In this document: piece after piece, positions 10,632 to 18,346 of the stretch | Layout: every line of letters begins with the position of its first letter | Numbering within the stretch: the stretch's first letter is position 1 | From: Nocardia cyriacigeorgica | Lineage (GTDB): Bacteria > Actinomycetota > Actinomycetes > Mycobacteriales > Mycobacteriaceae | Direction: 5' to 3' | DNA length: 56,848 bases | NCBI RefSeq assembly: GCF_010858045.1 | Contig: NZ_JAAGVC010000034.1 | Coordinates: 1-56,848 of the forward strand | Made by a program: the position numbers and the translations under genes | The notes under the pieces: model-generated | What the model saw: only the letters and a program-made list of their open reading frames with translations | Database searches by the model: none | Told to the model about the DNA's origin: nothing

Positions 10632-10640
10632 GCTGCCGCG

Positions 10641-10670
10641 CGCGATCCGAGCGCCGCCGGATCATGCGCT
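10641..10670. terminator. Bulged hairpin between ilvA and treZ
   Basis: GCGC-GATCCG and CGGATC-AT-GCGC pair across an eight-base loop in the 42-bp gap between the two convergent genes. It could terminate both transcripts. There is no T-run. Confidence 0.45.
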
Positions 10671-10673
10671 GGT

Positions 10674-12413
10674 TCAGCGATCCGGAGCACTGCGGCTCGT
10701 GTCGAGGACCACGAAGGAATGGCCGCTCAGTCCCGTCATGCCCGCACGCCGGGCCGGTGTGCCCCAGCTGAGCAGTACGGCTCCGGCCGCGGGCACCGTC
10801 ACCTGGTCGGCGGACAGATTGCACGCCAGGGCCAGCGCGCCGCGGCGGATGACGATCCAGCCGGCGTCCTCGTCGTAGTCGATAGCGCCGTCGCACGCCC
10901 ACCCGTCGGTGATCTCCGGACGGCTGCGGCGCAGGGCGATCAGCGCGCGATAGCAGTCGAGCAGCCGGGCGTGGGTGGGCATGCCGAGTTCGGTCCAGTC
11001 CAGCGTCGAGCGTGCGAAGGTCGCCGGATCCTGCGGATCCGGGACGTCGTCGGTGGACCAGCCGTGTTCGGCGAACTCGGCCCGCCGCCCGGCGGCGGTG
11101 GCCGCGCCGACCTCGGGATCGGTGTGCGAGGTGAAGAACTGGAACGGCGTGCTCGCACCCCACTCCTCCCCCATGAACAGCATCGGCGTGTACGGCGAGA
11201 ACAGCACCAGCGCCGCCTTCACCGCGAGCTGACCGTCGGACAGGTAGGCGCCGGGACGGTCGCCGAGCGCGCGGTTGCCGATCTGATCGTGGGTGCAGGT
11301 GTAGGCCAGTAGCGCCGAGGCGGGTAGCGCGGCACGGTCCAGCGGGCGGCCGTGGGTGCGGCCGCGGAAGGTGGAATACGTTGCGGCATGGAAGAACCCG
11401 TGCGCCCAGGTCCGCGCCAGGCACGCCAGGGAGCCGAAATCGACGTAGTAGCCCTGCCGTTCACCCGAGACGGCGGCGTGGATGGCGTGGTGCAGGTCGT
11501 CGTTCCACTGCCCGGCCAGGCCGTGACCGCCTGCCGCGCGCGGGGTGATCAGTCGTGGATCGTTGAGGTCGCTCTCGGCGATCAAGGTCAGCGGACGGCC
11601 CAGGTATGCGGCCAGGCGCTCGGTTTCGGCGGCCAGTTGGGTGAGCAGGTGGGTGGCGGTGGTGTCGGCCAGCGCGTGCACCGCGTCCAGGCGCAGGGCG
11701 TCGATGTGGAAGTCGCGGAACCAGCGCAACGCGTTGTCGATGAGGTAGCGACGCACCTCGTCCGATCCCTGGCCGTCCAGATTCAGCCGCTGCCCCCAGG
11801 TGTTGCGCTGCTCGGTCAGATAGGGGCCGAAGCGCGGCAGGTAATTGCCCACCGGGCCGAGATGGTTGTAGACCACATCCAGTGCCACGGCCAGACCGCG
11901 CGCGTGGCAGGCCCGCACGAAGCGGCGCAGCCCGTCCGGCCCGCCGTACGGCTCGTGCACCGCGTACCAGAGCACTCCGTCGTAGCCCCAGTTGCGCGGA
12001 CCGTCGAAGGCATTGACCGGCATCAGCTCCACCACGGTCACCCCGAGGCGCACCAGATGATCGAGACGTTCGATCGCGGCATCGAAGGTGCCCTCGGCCG
12101 TGAAGGTGCCGATGTGCAGTTCGTAGAACACCGCGCCGGCGAGCGGCCTGCCGGTCCAGTCGGTGTCTCGGGCCTCGGGGTCCATGCGGTGCAGTGCCGA
12201 GCGGGCGTGGACACCCTCGGGCTGACGCGGTGAGCGCGGATCGGGCAGCACGACCGGGTCGTCGTCGAGCAGGTAGCCGTAGCGGGCGGCCGGTGCGGCG
12301 GCCACATCCGCGCGCCACCAGCCGCCGGGCGCGCGCGTCATCGGGTGGACGACGCCGTCGACGTCCAGGCGCACCAGCTCCGGCGTCGGCGCCCACACCT
12401 CGAATACGGTCAC
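10674..12413 (-). CDS. treZ: Malto-oligosyltrehalose trehalohydrolase
   Basis: A 579-residue GH13 enzyme that releases trehalose from maltooligosyl-trehalose, the last step of the TreYZ route from glycogen. An N-terminal CBM48-like domain (VFEVWAPTPELVRL) precedes the barrel. Predicted catalytic residues are the nucleophile D243 (RLDAVHAL), the acid E280 (LIAESDLNDPR) and the stabiliser D376 (THDQIGN). The GTG at 12413 gives the length typical of the actinobacterial enzyme. In mycobacteria treZ is the last gene of treX-treY-treZ. Here the gene upstream is a divergent methyltransferase, so the operon is split or treXY lie elsewhere. Confidence 0.95.
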   Translation of the reverse strand: MTVFEVWAPTPELVRLDVDGVVHPMTRAPGGWWRADVAAAPAARYGYLLDDDPVVLPDPRSPRQPEGVHARSALHRMDPEARDTDWTGRPLAGAVFYELHIGTFTAEGTFDAAIERLDHLVRLGVTVVELMPVNAFDGPRNWGYDGVLWYAVHEPYGGPDGLRRFVRACHARGLAVALDVVYNHLGPVGNYLPRFGPYLTEQRNTWGQRLNLDGQGSDEVRRYLIDNALRWFRDFHIDALRLDAVHALADTTATHLLTQLAAETERLAAYLGRPLTLIAESDLNDPRLITPRAAGGHGLAGQWNDDLHHAIHAAVSGERQGYYVDFGSLACLARTWAHGFFHAATYSTFRGRTHGRPLDRAALPASALLAYTCTHDQIGNRALGDRPGAYLSDGQLAVKAALVLFSPYTPMLFMGEEWGASTPFQFFTSHTDPEVGAATAAGRRAEFAEHGWSTDDVPDPQDPATFARSTLDWTELGMPTHARLLDCYRALIALRRSRPEITDGWACDGAIDYDEDAGWIVIRRGALALACNLSADQVTVPAAGAVLLSWGTPARRAGMTGLSGHSFVVLDTSRSAPDR

Positions 12414-12498
12414 CGCGCCAGCATCGCACGGCCCGCCGCCCCCGGGCAGCCCGGCGCGGCACTGGTGTGCCGGTGTGGTTGCTGACACAGTGGAGGCC

Positions 12499-13113
12499 GT
12501 GGGTATCTACAACGATCAGGTCGTCCCCCGGCTCGTCGAGGTCGCGTGCGGCATCAAGGCCAATGACAAGCTGCGCGCGCAGGTGTGTGGCGGGCTGTCC
12601 GGCCGGGTGGTCGAGATCGGGTTCGGATCGGGTCTGAACGTGCCGTTCTATCCGCAGGCGGTGCGGTCGGTGAGCGCGGTGGAACCGGCCGACCTCGGCT
12701 GGAAACTCGCCGGGAAACGCGTGGCCGCGGCGACGGTGCCGATCGAACGCGCCGGGTTGGACGGCCAGTCACTGCCCTTCGCCGACAACAGTTTCGACGC
12801 GGCGGTCTCCACCTGGACCATGTGCACCATCCCCGATATCGACGCCGCGCTGGCAGAAGTGCGCCGGGTGCTGGTGCCCGGCGGCACGCTGCATTTCGTC
12901 GAGCACGGGCTCGCACCGGACGCGAAGGTGCAGGCCTGGCAGCACCGGCTCAATCCGATCCAGAACGCGGTCGCCGGTGGTTGCAATCTGAACCGCGATA
13001 TCCGCGGGCTGATCGAGCGCGCCGGGTTCGAGATCCGCGATGTCGACGTCTTCTACGGCGGGTGGCCGAAGTTCATGGTGGCGCAGACGATCGGGGTCGC
13101 GGTCTCGCCCTAG
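12499..13113 (+). CDS. Class I SAM-dependent methyltransferase
   Basis: A protein of about 204 residues with a Methyltransf_11-type Rossmann fold. Motif I is VVEIGFGSGLNVPFY, the acidic loop is VSAVEP, motif II/III is DAAVSTWTMCTIPD and motif IV is EVRRVLVPGGTLHFVEHG. The substrate is unknown; relatives are annotated as small-molecule or lipid methyltransferases. The start is uncertain. GTG at 12499 gives the familiar GIYNDQVVPRLVEVACG opening, but GGAGG lies only two bases before it. GTG codons at 12475 and 12490 are in frame. It is divergent from treZ, so the two share a short promoter region. Confidence 0.88.
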   Translation: MGIYNDQVVPRLVEVACGIKANDKLRAQVCGGLSGRVVEIGFGSGLNVPFYPQAVRSVSAVEPADLGWKLAGKRVAAATVPIERAGLDGQSLPFADNSFDAAVSTWTMCTIPDIDAALAEVRRVLVPGGTLHFVEHGLAPDAKVQAWQHRLNPIQNAVAGGCNLNRDIRGLIERAGFEIRDVDVFYGGWPKFMVAQTIGVAVSP

Positions 13114-13150
13114 CGCGCCGGGCACCGTCTGTACCGCTGCCGCCCGCAAC

Positions 13151-13172
13151 ATTTGTATTGATCGGTCCAAAA
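13151..13172. promoter_or_regulatory. Operator copy 1 (upstream of tetR)
   Basis: A 22-bp imperfect dyad centred on GATC with arms TTTG and CAAAA, 16 bp before the TetR start. It carries ATTGATCGGTCCAAAA at 13157-13172. The reverse complement of this 16-mer recurs exactly at 13808-13823, and 20 of the 22 positions match overall. Likely the binding site of the adjacent TetR protein. Confidence 0.7.
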
Positions 13173-13188
13173 CTGCTACGGTTGCCCC

Positions 13189-13761
13189 ATGGCGCGACCA
13201 CGAGGCTTCGACGAGGACGCGGCGGTCGACGCGGCGATGCGCGCGTTCTGGTCCGCGGGGTACGAGGCCACCTCCACCCAGGATCTCTGCGCGGCGACCG
13301 GGCTGGGCCGCAGCAGCATCTACAACACCTTCACCAGCAAGCACGACCTGTTCGAGCGCGCGCTCGACCGCTATATGGCAGTCAAGAACGCCGCCACCGA
13401 GCAGGTACTCGACGCCGACACCCCGGCGCTGGAGAAGCTGCGAACCCTGCTGTGGCGCGTCGTCGACGCCCCCGACGACGATCCGATTGGCTGTCTGGTG
13501 GTGAATTCGACCGTCGAGCTCGGCCCCCGCGACGCGGAGGTGGCCGCGAAACTTCGCGCCGATCAACGGTATCGGCTCGAGCTGCTCACCGCCGTCATCG
13601 AACGCGGGCAGCGCGACGGTGAGATCGGCCGCGACAAGGACGCCCGCACCCTCGCCCTGTTCGTGATCGCCACCATCGGCGGGCTCCAGGTGGCGGCGCG
13701 CGGCGGGGCCGATCGAGCCGAACGCGCGGCCATCGCCACCACCGCGCTCGACGCCCTGTAA
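13189..13761 (+). CDS. TetR/AcrR family regulator of the MFS exporter
   Basis: A 190-residue repressor. The N-terminal HTH reads ATSTQDLCAATGLGRSSIYNTF (about 26-47), followed by the helical ligand domain with VIERGQRDGEIGRDKDARTL. It lies 84 bp upstream of, and on the same strand as, the exporter gene. The same 22-bp dyad is placed before both genes, so the protein probably represses its own gene and the exporter and is released by the exported drug. Confidence 0.93.
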   Translation: MARPRGFDEDAAVDAAMRAFWSAGYEATSTQDLCAATGLGRSSIYNTFTSKHDLFERALDRYMAVKNAATEQVLDADTPALEKLRTLLWRVVDAPDDDPIGCLVVNSTVELGPRDAEVAAKLRADQRYRLELLTAVIERGQRDGEIGRDKDARTLALFVIATIGGLQVAARGGADRAERAAIATTALDAL

Positions 13762-13807
13762 CCCCCACATCCCAGCGGCTTTCGACCCGACCTTTGTGCT
13801 GCCCACA

Positions 13808-13829
13808 TTTTGGACCGATCAATTCAAAA
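13808..13829. promoter_or_regulatory. Operator copy 2 (upstream of MFS exporter)
   Basis: The inverted counterpart of copy 1: TTTTG, GACC, GATC, AATT, CAAAA. It ends 16 bp before the exporter's GTG start, the same distance as copy 1 has to the tetR start. It gives the exporter its own regulated promoter or repression site. Confidence 0.7.
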
Positions 13830-13845
13830 CAATGGAAGGTTTCCC

Positions 13846-15054
13846 GTGCCCGTAGCCATCTACATCCTGGGTCTCTCGATCTTCGCCCAGGGCACCTCAG
13901 AGCTCATGCTCGCCGGATTGCTCACCGAGATGTCGGCCGACCTCGGTGTCTCGGTTCCCCGTGCGGGACTGCTGATCTCGGCCTTCGCCCTCGGCATGCT
14001 CGCGGGTGCGCCGGTTCTGGCCGTGCTGACCCTGCGCTGGTCGCGGCGCACCGCCCTGCTGGTGTTCCTCGCGGTCTTCATCGCCGCGCATATCGTCGGC
14101 GCGCTGGCCACCGACTACTGGGTGGTGTTCGGCACCCGCGTCGTCGCGGCCTTCGTCTACGCCGGGTTCTGGGCGGTCGCGGCCGCCACCGCCATCGGAC
14201 TGGTGCCGGAGAACATGCGCGGGCGGGCGATGAGCGTGGTAGCGGGCGGCTTGACCGTGGCCACGGTGGTCGGACTGCCCCTCGGCACCGTCATCGGGCA
14301 GCATTTCGGCTGGCGGGCCGCCTTCTGGGCGGTCGCGATCCTGTCCGCGCCGGCCATGATCGGGGTACTGGCGAAGGTCCCCGGCGGGCGTCCCGCCCGG
14401 ACCCCGCGGGTGCGCAGCGAACTCGCCGCCATGGTCCGGCCCCGGCTGTGGTTGTCCTACGCCATGACGGCCGTGGCGACCGGTGCGCTGCTGGTGACCT
14501 TCTCCTATCTGGGCGCCATGCTCACCGAGACCACCCGGCTGGACGAGTCCTGGGTGCCTGCGGTCCTGGCCGGATACGGTGCCGGCGCGTTGCTCGGCAT
14601 CGTCGTCGGCGGCCGGGTGGCCGACCGGTACCCGATGCGCACGCTCACCGTCGGCGTCACCGGGTTGATCGTCACCTCGGCGCTGATCGCAGTGGCCGCC
14701 GCCCATATCGCGCCGATGGTGGTGCTCGCACTAGCGTTGGGCGCGTTCGGGTTCGGCACCAACCCGGTGCTGAACTCCCGGGTGTTCGCCCTCGCCCCCG
14801 AGGCGCCGACGATGGCGGCGGCGGTGAACACCTCGGCGTTCAATGTCGGGATCACCGCGGGACCGTGGCTGGGCGGGCTGGCGCTCACCGCCGGGTTCGG
14901 TTATCCGGCGACGGCGTGGATCGGCGCGGCGCTGGGAGTGCTGGCATTGGGGTTGGTGGGCTGCGTGGCGGCGGTGCAGCGGCGCGAGGTCACCGCCCGG
15001 CTCGGCAAGCAGGTGCGCACGCCCGCTGTGGAACAGGCACCGGTCCGCGTCTGA
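13846..15054 (+). CDS. Cmx/CmrA-type MFS drug exporter (chloramphenicol-like)
   Basis: A 402-residue protein with 12 predicted membrane helices. Its N-terminus (VAIYILGLSIFAQGTSELML, then GLLTEMSADLGVSVPRAGLL) closely resembles the Cmx/CmrA/CmlR chloramphenicol exporters of Rhodococcus, Corynebacterium and Streptomyces. Motif A-like residues lie in the second loop (LTLRWSRR). The GTG at 13846 has GGAAGG six bases upstream. The preceding TetR gene and shared operator suggest induction by substrate. Export of phenicols is a family-based inference; other drugs are possible. Confidence 0.9.
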   Translation: MPVAIYILGLSIFAQGTSELMLAGLLTEMSADLGVSVPRAGLLISAFALGMLAGAPVLAVLTLRWSRRTALLVFLAVFIAAHIVGALATDYWVVFGTRVVAAFVYAGFWAVAAATAIGLVPENMRGRAMSVVAGGLTVATVVGLPLGTVIGQHFGWRAAFWAVAILSAPAMIGVLAKVPGGRPARTPRVRSELAAMVRPRLWLSYAMTAVATGALLVTFSYLGAMLTETTRLDESWVPAVLAGYGAGALLGIVVGGRVADRYPMRTLTVGVTGLIVTSALIAVAAAHIAPMVVLALALGAFGFGTNPVLNSRVFALAPEAPTMAAAVNTSAFNVGITAGPWLGGLALTAGFGYPATAWIGAALGVLALGLVGCVAAVQRREVTARLGKQVRTPAVEQAPVRV

Positions 15055-15069
15055 TACGCGCCGCACGAC

Positions 15070-15099
15070 GCCGCGCCCGGGTAACCGTCCGGGCGCGGC
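15070..15099. terminator. Bidirectional terminator hairpin
   Basis: GCCGCGCCCGG (15070-15080) and CCGGGCGCGGC (15089-15099) form a perfect 11-bp stem with an eight-base loop. It fills the gap between the convergent exporter and STAND regulator and abuts the latter's stop codon. Confidence 0.75.
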
Positions 15100-17694
15100 T
15101 CAGGTGCCCGGCGGCCGCGGCTCCCGTTTCCGTGGGGTGCCGGGGCGCCGCGCCGCCTCCTCGGCGACGGTGGCGCGGTGCTCGGCGGGCACCAGGGCGA
15201 TGATGTCGTCGCGGGAGCCGATGGTGAGCTTCTGGAAGATCGCGGCCATCTGCGCGTCGACGGTCTTGAACGAGCTCCCGCGGCGGGCGGCGATCGCGGT
15301 ATTGGTCCAGCCCGCCGCGGCCAGCGTCGCCACATCCTGTTCGGCCGCCGACAACTCCTGCCAGCGGGTCGGCCGGTGCCGCCGGACCGGATGCCGCACC
15401 GGCAGCGCGTCCAGCGACAGCGTGCCGAGAGCCAGCTGGGCCACCTCGTCGAGTTCCGGGCGCAGCATCGCGCCCTCGCGTTCGGCGGCGGTGAACGCGG
15501 CCTCACCGAGCACCGCGCGCGCGGCCCGCGCGGCCTGCTCGGTCTCCAGCCGGAAGGGGCCGAGGTCGCGCAGCTCGACGCCGAGCCGCCGCCGCAGGGT
15601 GGCAGCACCACCGAGAATCCGCGCGATCTCCAACGCCCAGTCTCGCTGTGGCGCAGCCGATCCCCGCGATGCCGCGGTTGAGGATGTCTGCGCGTCGGTG
15701 ATCTTGCGCGCCAGCACCCACGAGTACATGTGCACCGCCCACACCACGCCCCATCGGTCGCGCATGGCGAGCTGGTTGGCGAGGGTGGTGCGCACGGTGG
15801 TCAGCGCCGTCTCCGTCTCGCTGTTCTTGATCAGGGCGAGCGCCCAGGCGAGTTCGGCCCAGGAGATCTCCCAGCCGGCCCCGGACCGGCGGGCCGCGTC
15901 GAGGTGGCGGCGAGCGGATGCATGGGCCTGCGCGGGCTCGCCGGTGAACCCGGTGGCGAGGATCTCGAACATTTCGCTCATCGACGCCGCACCAGGGTCG
16001 CCGGCGGCGAGGAACTTGCGGCGGGCCCGCTCGAGCACCTCGATCGCACGGACGTCGTTGTGTACGAGCATCAGCTGGTTGCCCCAGGTGAATTCGACCG
16101 GTGCGGGCAATCCGAGATCGCGGCCGGGGTCGCGGTGCGCGCGCGCCACGGCATCGGGACCCAGGCAGGACGCGATGCATTCGTCGAGCAGACGCTGCGC
16201 GTCGGCGGGAATGCCCTGGCACAGGCTGATCCAGCCGATCATGGCCAGCGCCGTCACCTGCAATTCGACCGGCTGCGGGTCGAGGTCGCGGGTGGCGGCC
16301 AGCGCCCGCTCGGCCAGATGCCGCGACTCGCGCAGCGAACCCTTGAAGAACGGCACCCGGACAGCGATCAGCCCGACCACGATCTCCAGGCCGATCGCGG
16401 CCTCACCGGGGGTGGCGAGCGCGGTGTCGATCGCGCACAGCAGGTTGTCCCAGCCGGCGCGGGCCCAATCCAGTACCTGCTGCTCGCCGGGCCCGAGCCA
16501 CTGCTCGCGCGCCTGCACGACCTTGTCGCGGTAGTAGCGGCGGTGGCGGGCGCTGAACCGAGCCGCCTGCTCACCATCGCGTTCGCGCAGCCGCTGCTGG
16601 GCGAACACCCGGAAACTCTCCAGCAGCGAATACCGCACCGCGTCGGCGGTCAGGTGCACCGAGACCAGTGATTGGTCGACCAGCCGCTCCAGCAGGCCCT
16701 CGACCTCCGCGCGGGCGATACCGTCGGGGCTCGCGTCGGAGTCGTCGTCGGAGCAGACCGCTTCGATGGCCTCGAGGTCGGCGCCGATATCGCGTGCGCC
16801 GGTATCGCCGGGGTCGGCGTCGTAGCCAGCGGCGAATACCGACAGCCGCTCGAACAGCAGCCGCTCCTTGTCGTGGCACAGGTCATAGGACCAGGCGATG
16901 ACATCGCGAATGCCCTGATGCCTGCCGTCGGTGCCGACCCGGTGCCCCGGCGACCAACCCAACCTACGGTCGGAGGCCTCACCGGTGAGGTCGCGCAGGA
17001 TCATCGACAGCGGTTGTTTGCGCAGCCGGGCCGCGGCCAGCTGGATCGACAGCGGATGGTTGTGCACCCGGCGGCAGATCTCCTCGGCCGCTCGGCGATC
17101 CGCGTCGCTCGCGACGGTGTGCCCGGTGAGCTCGGCCCGGCCGCAGAACAGCGTCAACGCCTGCTCCGGGGTCAGCGAGCCCACCGGCACCAGGTGCTCG
17201 TCGACCCATCCGATGGCCTCACGGCTGGTCGATACGACGGTGAGGCCGGGCACCGCGCCGATCAGATCCGCGATGACGCTGCCCGCACCGTCGAGGACGT
17301 GCTCGCAGTTGTCCATCACCAGAATCGTTTGCAGTGTGCGCCCGACGGCATCAGTGCGCGCGAGGGTGTCGACGAGCGCGTCCCAGGCCGGACGCCCGGA
17401 GAAATCGTCGTGCACCAGCGCCTGGGCCAGTTCCTCCTCGACCGCGTCGGCGTCGGCGTCGCGGGACAACCGGGCCAGCCGGACCCAGTGCACCGGCACC
17501 CGCTTGGCCTTGTGGAATCGGTGTACCGCCTCGGTGGCCAGCCTGGTCTTGCCGATACCACCCGCGCCGATCAAGGTGATGAGCCGGGCCGAGCCCAGCA
17601 GCAGGGTGCCGATCCGCTCCAGTTCCCGCTCGCGGCCGATGAAATCGCTGGTGGTCGCTGGCGGAGCACCGGTGCGCGGAGATCTGGCCGTCAC
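15100..17694 (-). CDS. STAND (NB-ARC-like) ATPase regulator with C-terminal LuxR HTH
   Basis: An 864-residue regulator. An N-terminal AAA/NB-ARC module has Walker A GAGGIGKT (43-50) after the FIGRERELERI motif, and Walker B ILVMDNCEHVL. A winged-helix and helical-repeat middle part follows. The LuxR-type HTH lies near 770-830 (LSAAEQDVATLAAAGWTNTA, then FKTVDAQMAAIFQKL). The GTG at 17694 gives the expected short lead before the P-loop. It is divergent from a small group of rightward genes that carry a repeated promoter box, one copy of which (17742-17766) lies in the shared promoter region. It is therefore the obvious candidate activator of the StyA-like and P450 genes; this is inference. Confidence 0.9.
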   Translation of the reverse strand: MTARSPRTGAPPATTSDFIGRERELERIGTLLLGSARLITLIGAGGIGKTRLATEAVHRFHKAKRVPVHWVRLARLSRDADADAVEEELAQALVHDDFSGRPAWDALVDTLARTDAVGRTLQTILVMDNCEHVLDGAGSVIADLIGAVPGLTVVSTSREAIGWVDEHLVPVGSLTPEQALTLFCGRAELTGHTVASDADRRAAEEICRRVHNHPLSIQLAAARLRKQPLSMILRDLTGEASDRRLGWSPGHRVGTDGRHQGIRDVIAWSYDLCHDKERLLFERLSVFAAGYDADPGDTGARDIGADLEAIEAVCSDDDSDASPDGIARAEVEGLLERLVDQSLVSVHLTADAVRYSLLESFRVFAQQRLRERDGEQAARFSARHRRYYRDKVVQAREQWLGPGEQQVLDWARAGWDNLLCAIDTALATPGEAAIGLEIVVGLIAVRVPFFKGSLRESRHLAERALAATRDLDPQPVELQVTALAMIGWISLCQGIPADAQRLLDECIASCLGPDAVARAHRDPGRDLGLPAPVEFTWGNQLMLVHNDVRAIEVLERARRKFLAAGDPGAASMSEMFEILATGFTGEPAQAHASARRHLDAARRSGAGWEISWAELAWALALIKNSETETALTTVRTTLANQLAMRDRWGVVWAVHMYSWVLARKITDAQTSSTAASRGSAAPQRDWALEIARILGGAATLRRRLGVELRDLGPFRLETEQAARAARAVLGEAAFTAAEREGAMLRPELDEVAQLALGTLSLDALPVRHPVRRHRPTRWQELSAAEQDVATLAAAGWTNTAIAARRGSSFKTVDAQMAAIFQKLTIGSRDDIIALVPAEHRATVAEEAARRPGTPRKREPRPPGT

Positions 17695-17741
17695 AGTGGT
17701 GCAGCATAGCGGCCGCGCCCGGCACGCACGCCCGATAGCGA

Positions 17742-17766
17742 CCACGGATGCGCGAAACCTACCTAT
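17742..17766 (+). promoter_or_regulatory. Composite box copy 1
   Basis: CCACGGATGC at 17742 and CTACCTAT at 17759 lie 17 bp apart as imperfect direct repeats. The core GATGC-N7-CTACCTAT is identical in the copies at 18271 and 20921. This copy lies between the STAND regulator (leftward, start 17694) and the small ORFs (rightward). Confidence 0.6.
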
Positions 17767-17836
17767 AGGCGCAGGCTCGTGGGTCTACTTGCCGCCCAAG
17801 GCATCCGGCGGTGCCCGGGACGAACGGCACGAATAC

Positions 17837-17858
17837 GACAGTGTCAGGACAGTGTCAG
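17837..17858 (+). repeat. Tandem 11-bp repeat abutting a start codon
   Basis: GACAGTGTCAG occurs twice head to tail and ends exactly at the ATG at 17859. Each unit contains the small dyad GACA-G-TGTC. It could be a regulator site in the leader or, through AGGA, part of the ribosome binding site. Confidence 0.5.
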
Positions 17859-18095
17859 ATGACGCCTCTGCGGGACAACCATGACCACGCGGCGGATCAG
17901 GGCGCCCCATGCCAGGACCCGTGCCGGATTCGCGTGCGCTTCGCCGATCCGCCCATCGAATTGAACTATCAGGACGATCGCGGCGTCGCCCAGCGCTTCG
18001 CCGCCGCGGCCGCGGCCGCCGGGGTGGTGGTGACGATCGACCATCACCTGCAATACGGCCTGCCCGCGCTGCCGTGCCGGCGGTTGTGGACATGA
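17859..18095 (+). CDS. Small hypothetical protein, first of a coupled pair
   Basis: A 78-residue protein with no recognised domain. It has a Cys-x4-Cys pair (PCQDPCRIRVRF), an RFADPPIELNY segment and an Ala-rich helix (QRFAAAAAAAGVVVTI). The ATG at 17859 directly follows a tandem repeat; GTG at 17811 is an in-frame alternative. Its TGA overlaps the ATG of the next ORF (ATGA), which argues that both are translated. It lies downstream of box copy 1 and may belong to the same regulon as the StyA-like gene. The function is unknown. Confidence 0.5.
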   Translation: MTPLRDNHDHAADQGAPCQDPCRIRVRFADPPIELNYQDDRGVAQRFAAAAAAAGVVVTIDHHLQYGLPALPCRRLWT

Positions 18096-18262
18096 CGACC
18101 AGCGACCCGGGCCGGGACCGGCCGCGCCCGGACGACCGGTGGCGCCCGGCGGCCTACTGCACGGCGTTGGCCTCGGGCGCCGCGGGTGCGGTGCCCGCGG
18201 CGATCCGGTGGGCGGCCACGCATCCGCCGCGACGCGACGACGGCCGGGCAGACGAACGGTGA
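18092..18262 (+). CDS. Very small hypothetical protein, coupled to the preceding ORF
   Basis: A 56-residue product with acidic and basic ends and a central Ala-rich segment (YCTALASGAAGAVPAAIRWA) that could be an amphipathic helix. Its start overlaps the stop of the previous ORF by ATGA, the main support for it being a gene. It ends nine bases before box copy 2. I do not recognise it. Confidence 0.4.
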   Translation: MTTSDPGRDRPRPDDRWRPAAYCTALASGAAGAVPAAIRWAATHPPRRDDGRADER

Positions 18263-18270
18263 CGCATCGG

Positions 18271-18295
18271 CTACCGATGCCGCACGCCTACCTAT
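18271..18295 (+). promoter_or_regulatory. Composite box copy 2 (upstream of StyA-like gene)
   Basis: CTACCGATGC at 18271 and CTACCTAT at 18288, 17 bp apart. The box ends 51 bp before the StyA-like ATG, a distance suiting an activator site upstream of a promoter. The P450 gene has the same box in the same relative orientation. Confidence 0.65.
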
Positions 18296-18346
18296 CCGCC
18301 GAGCATTTGCCCGGTAACCACGATTCGATTCCGGAAGGATCCGCAG

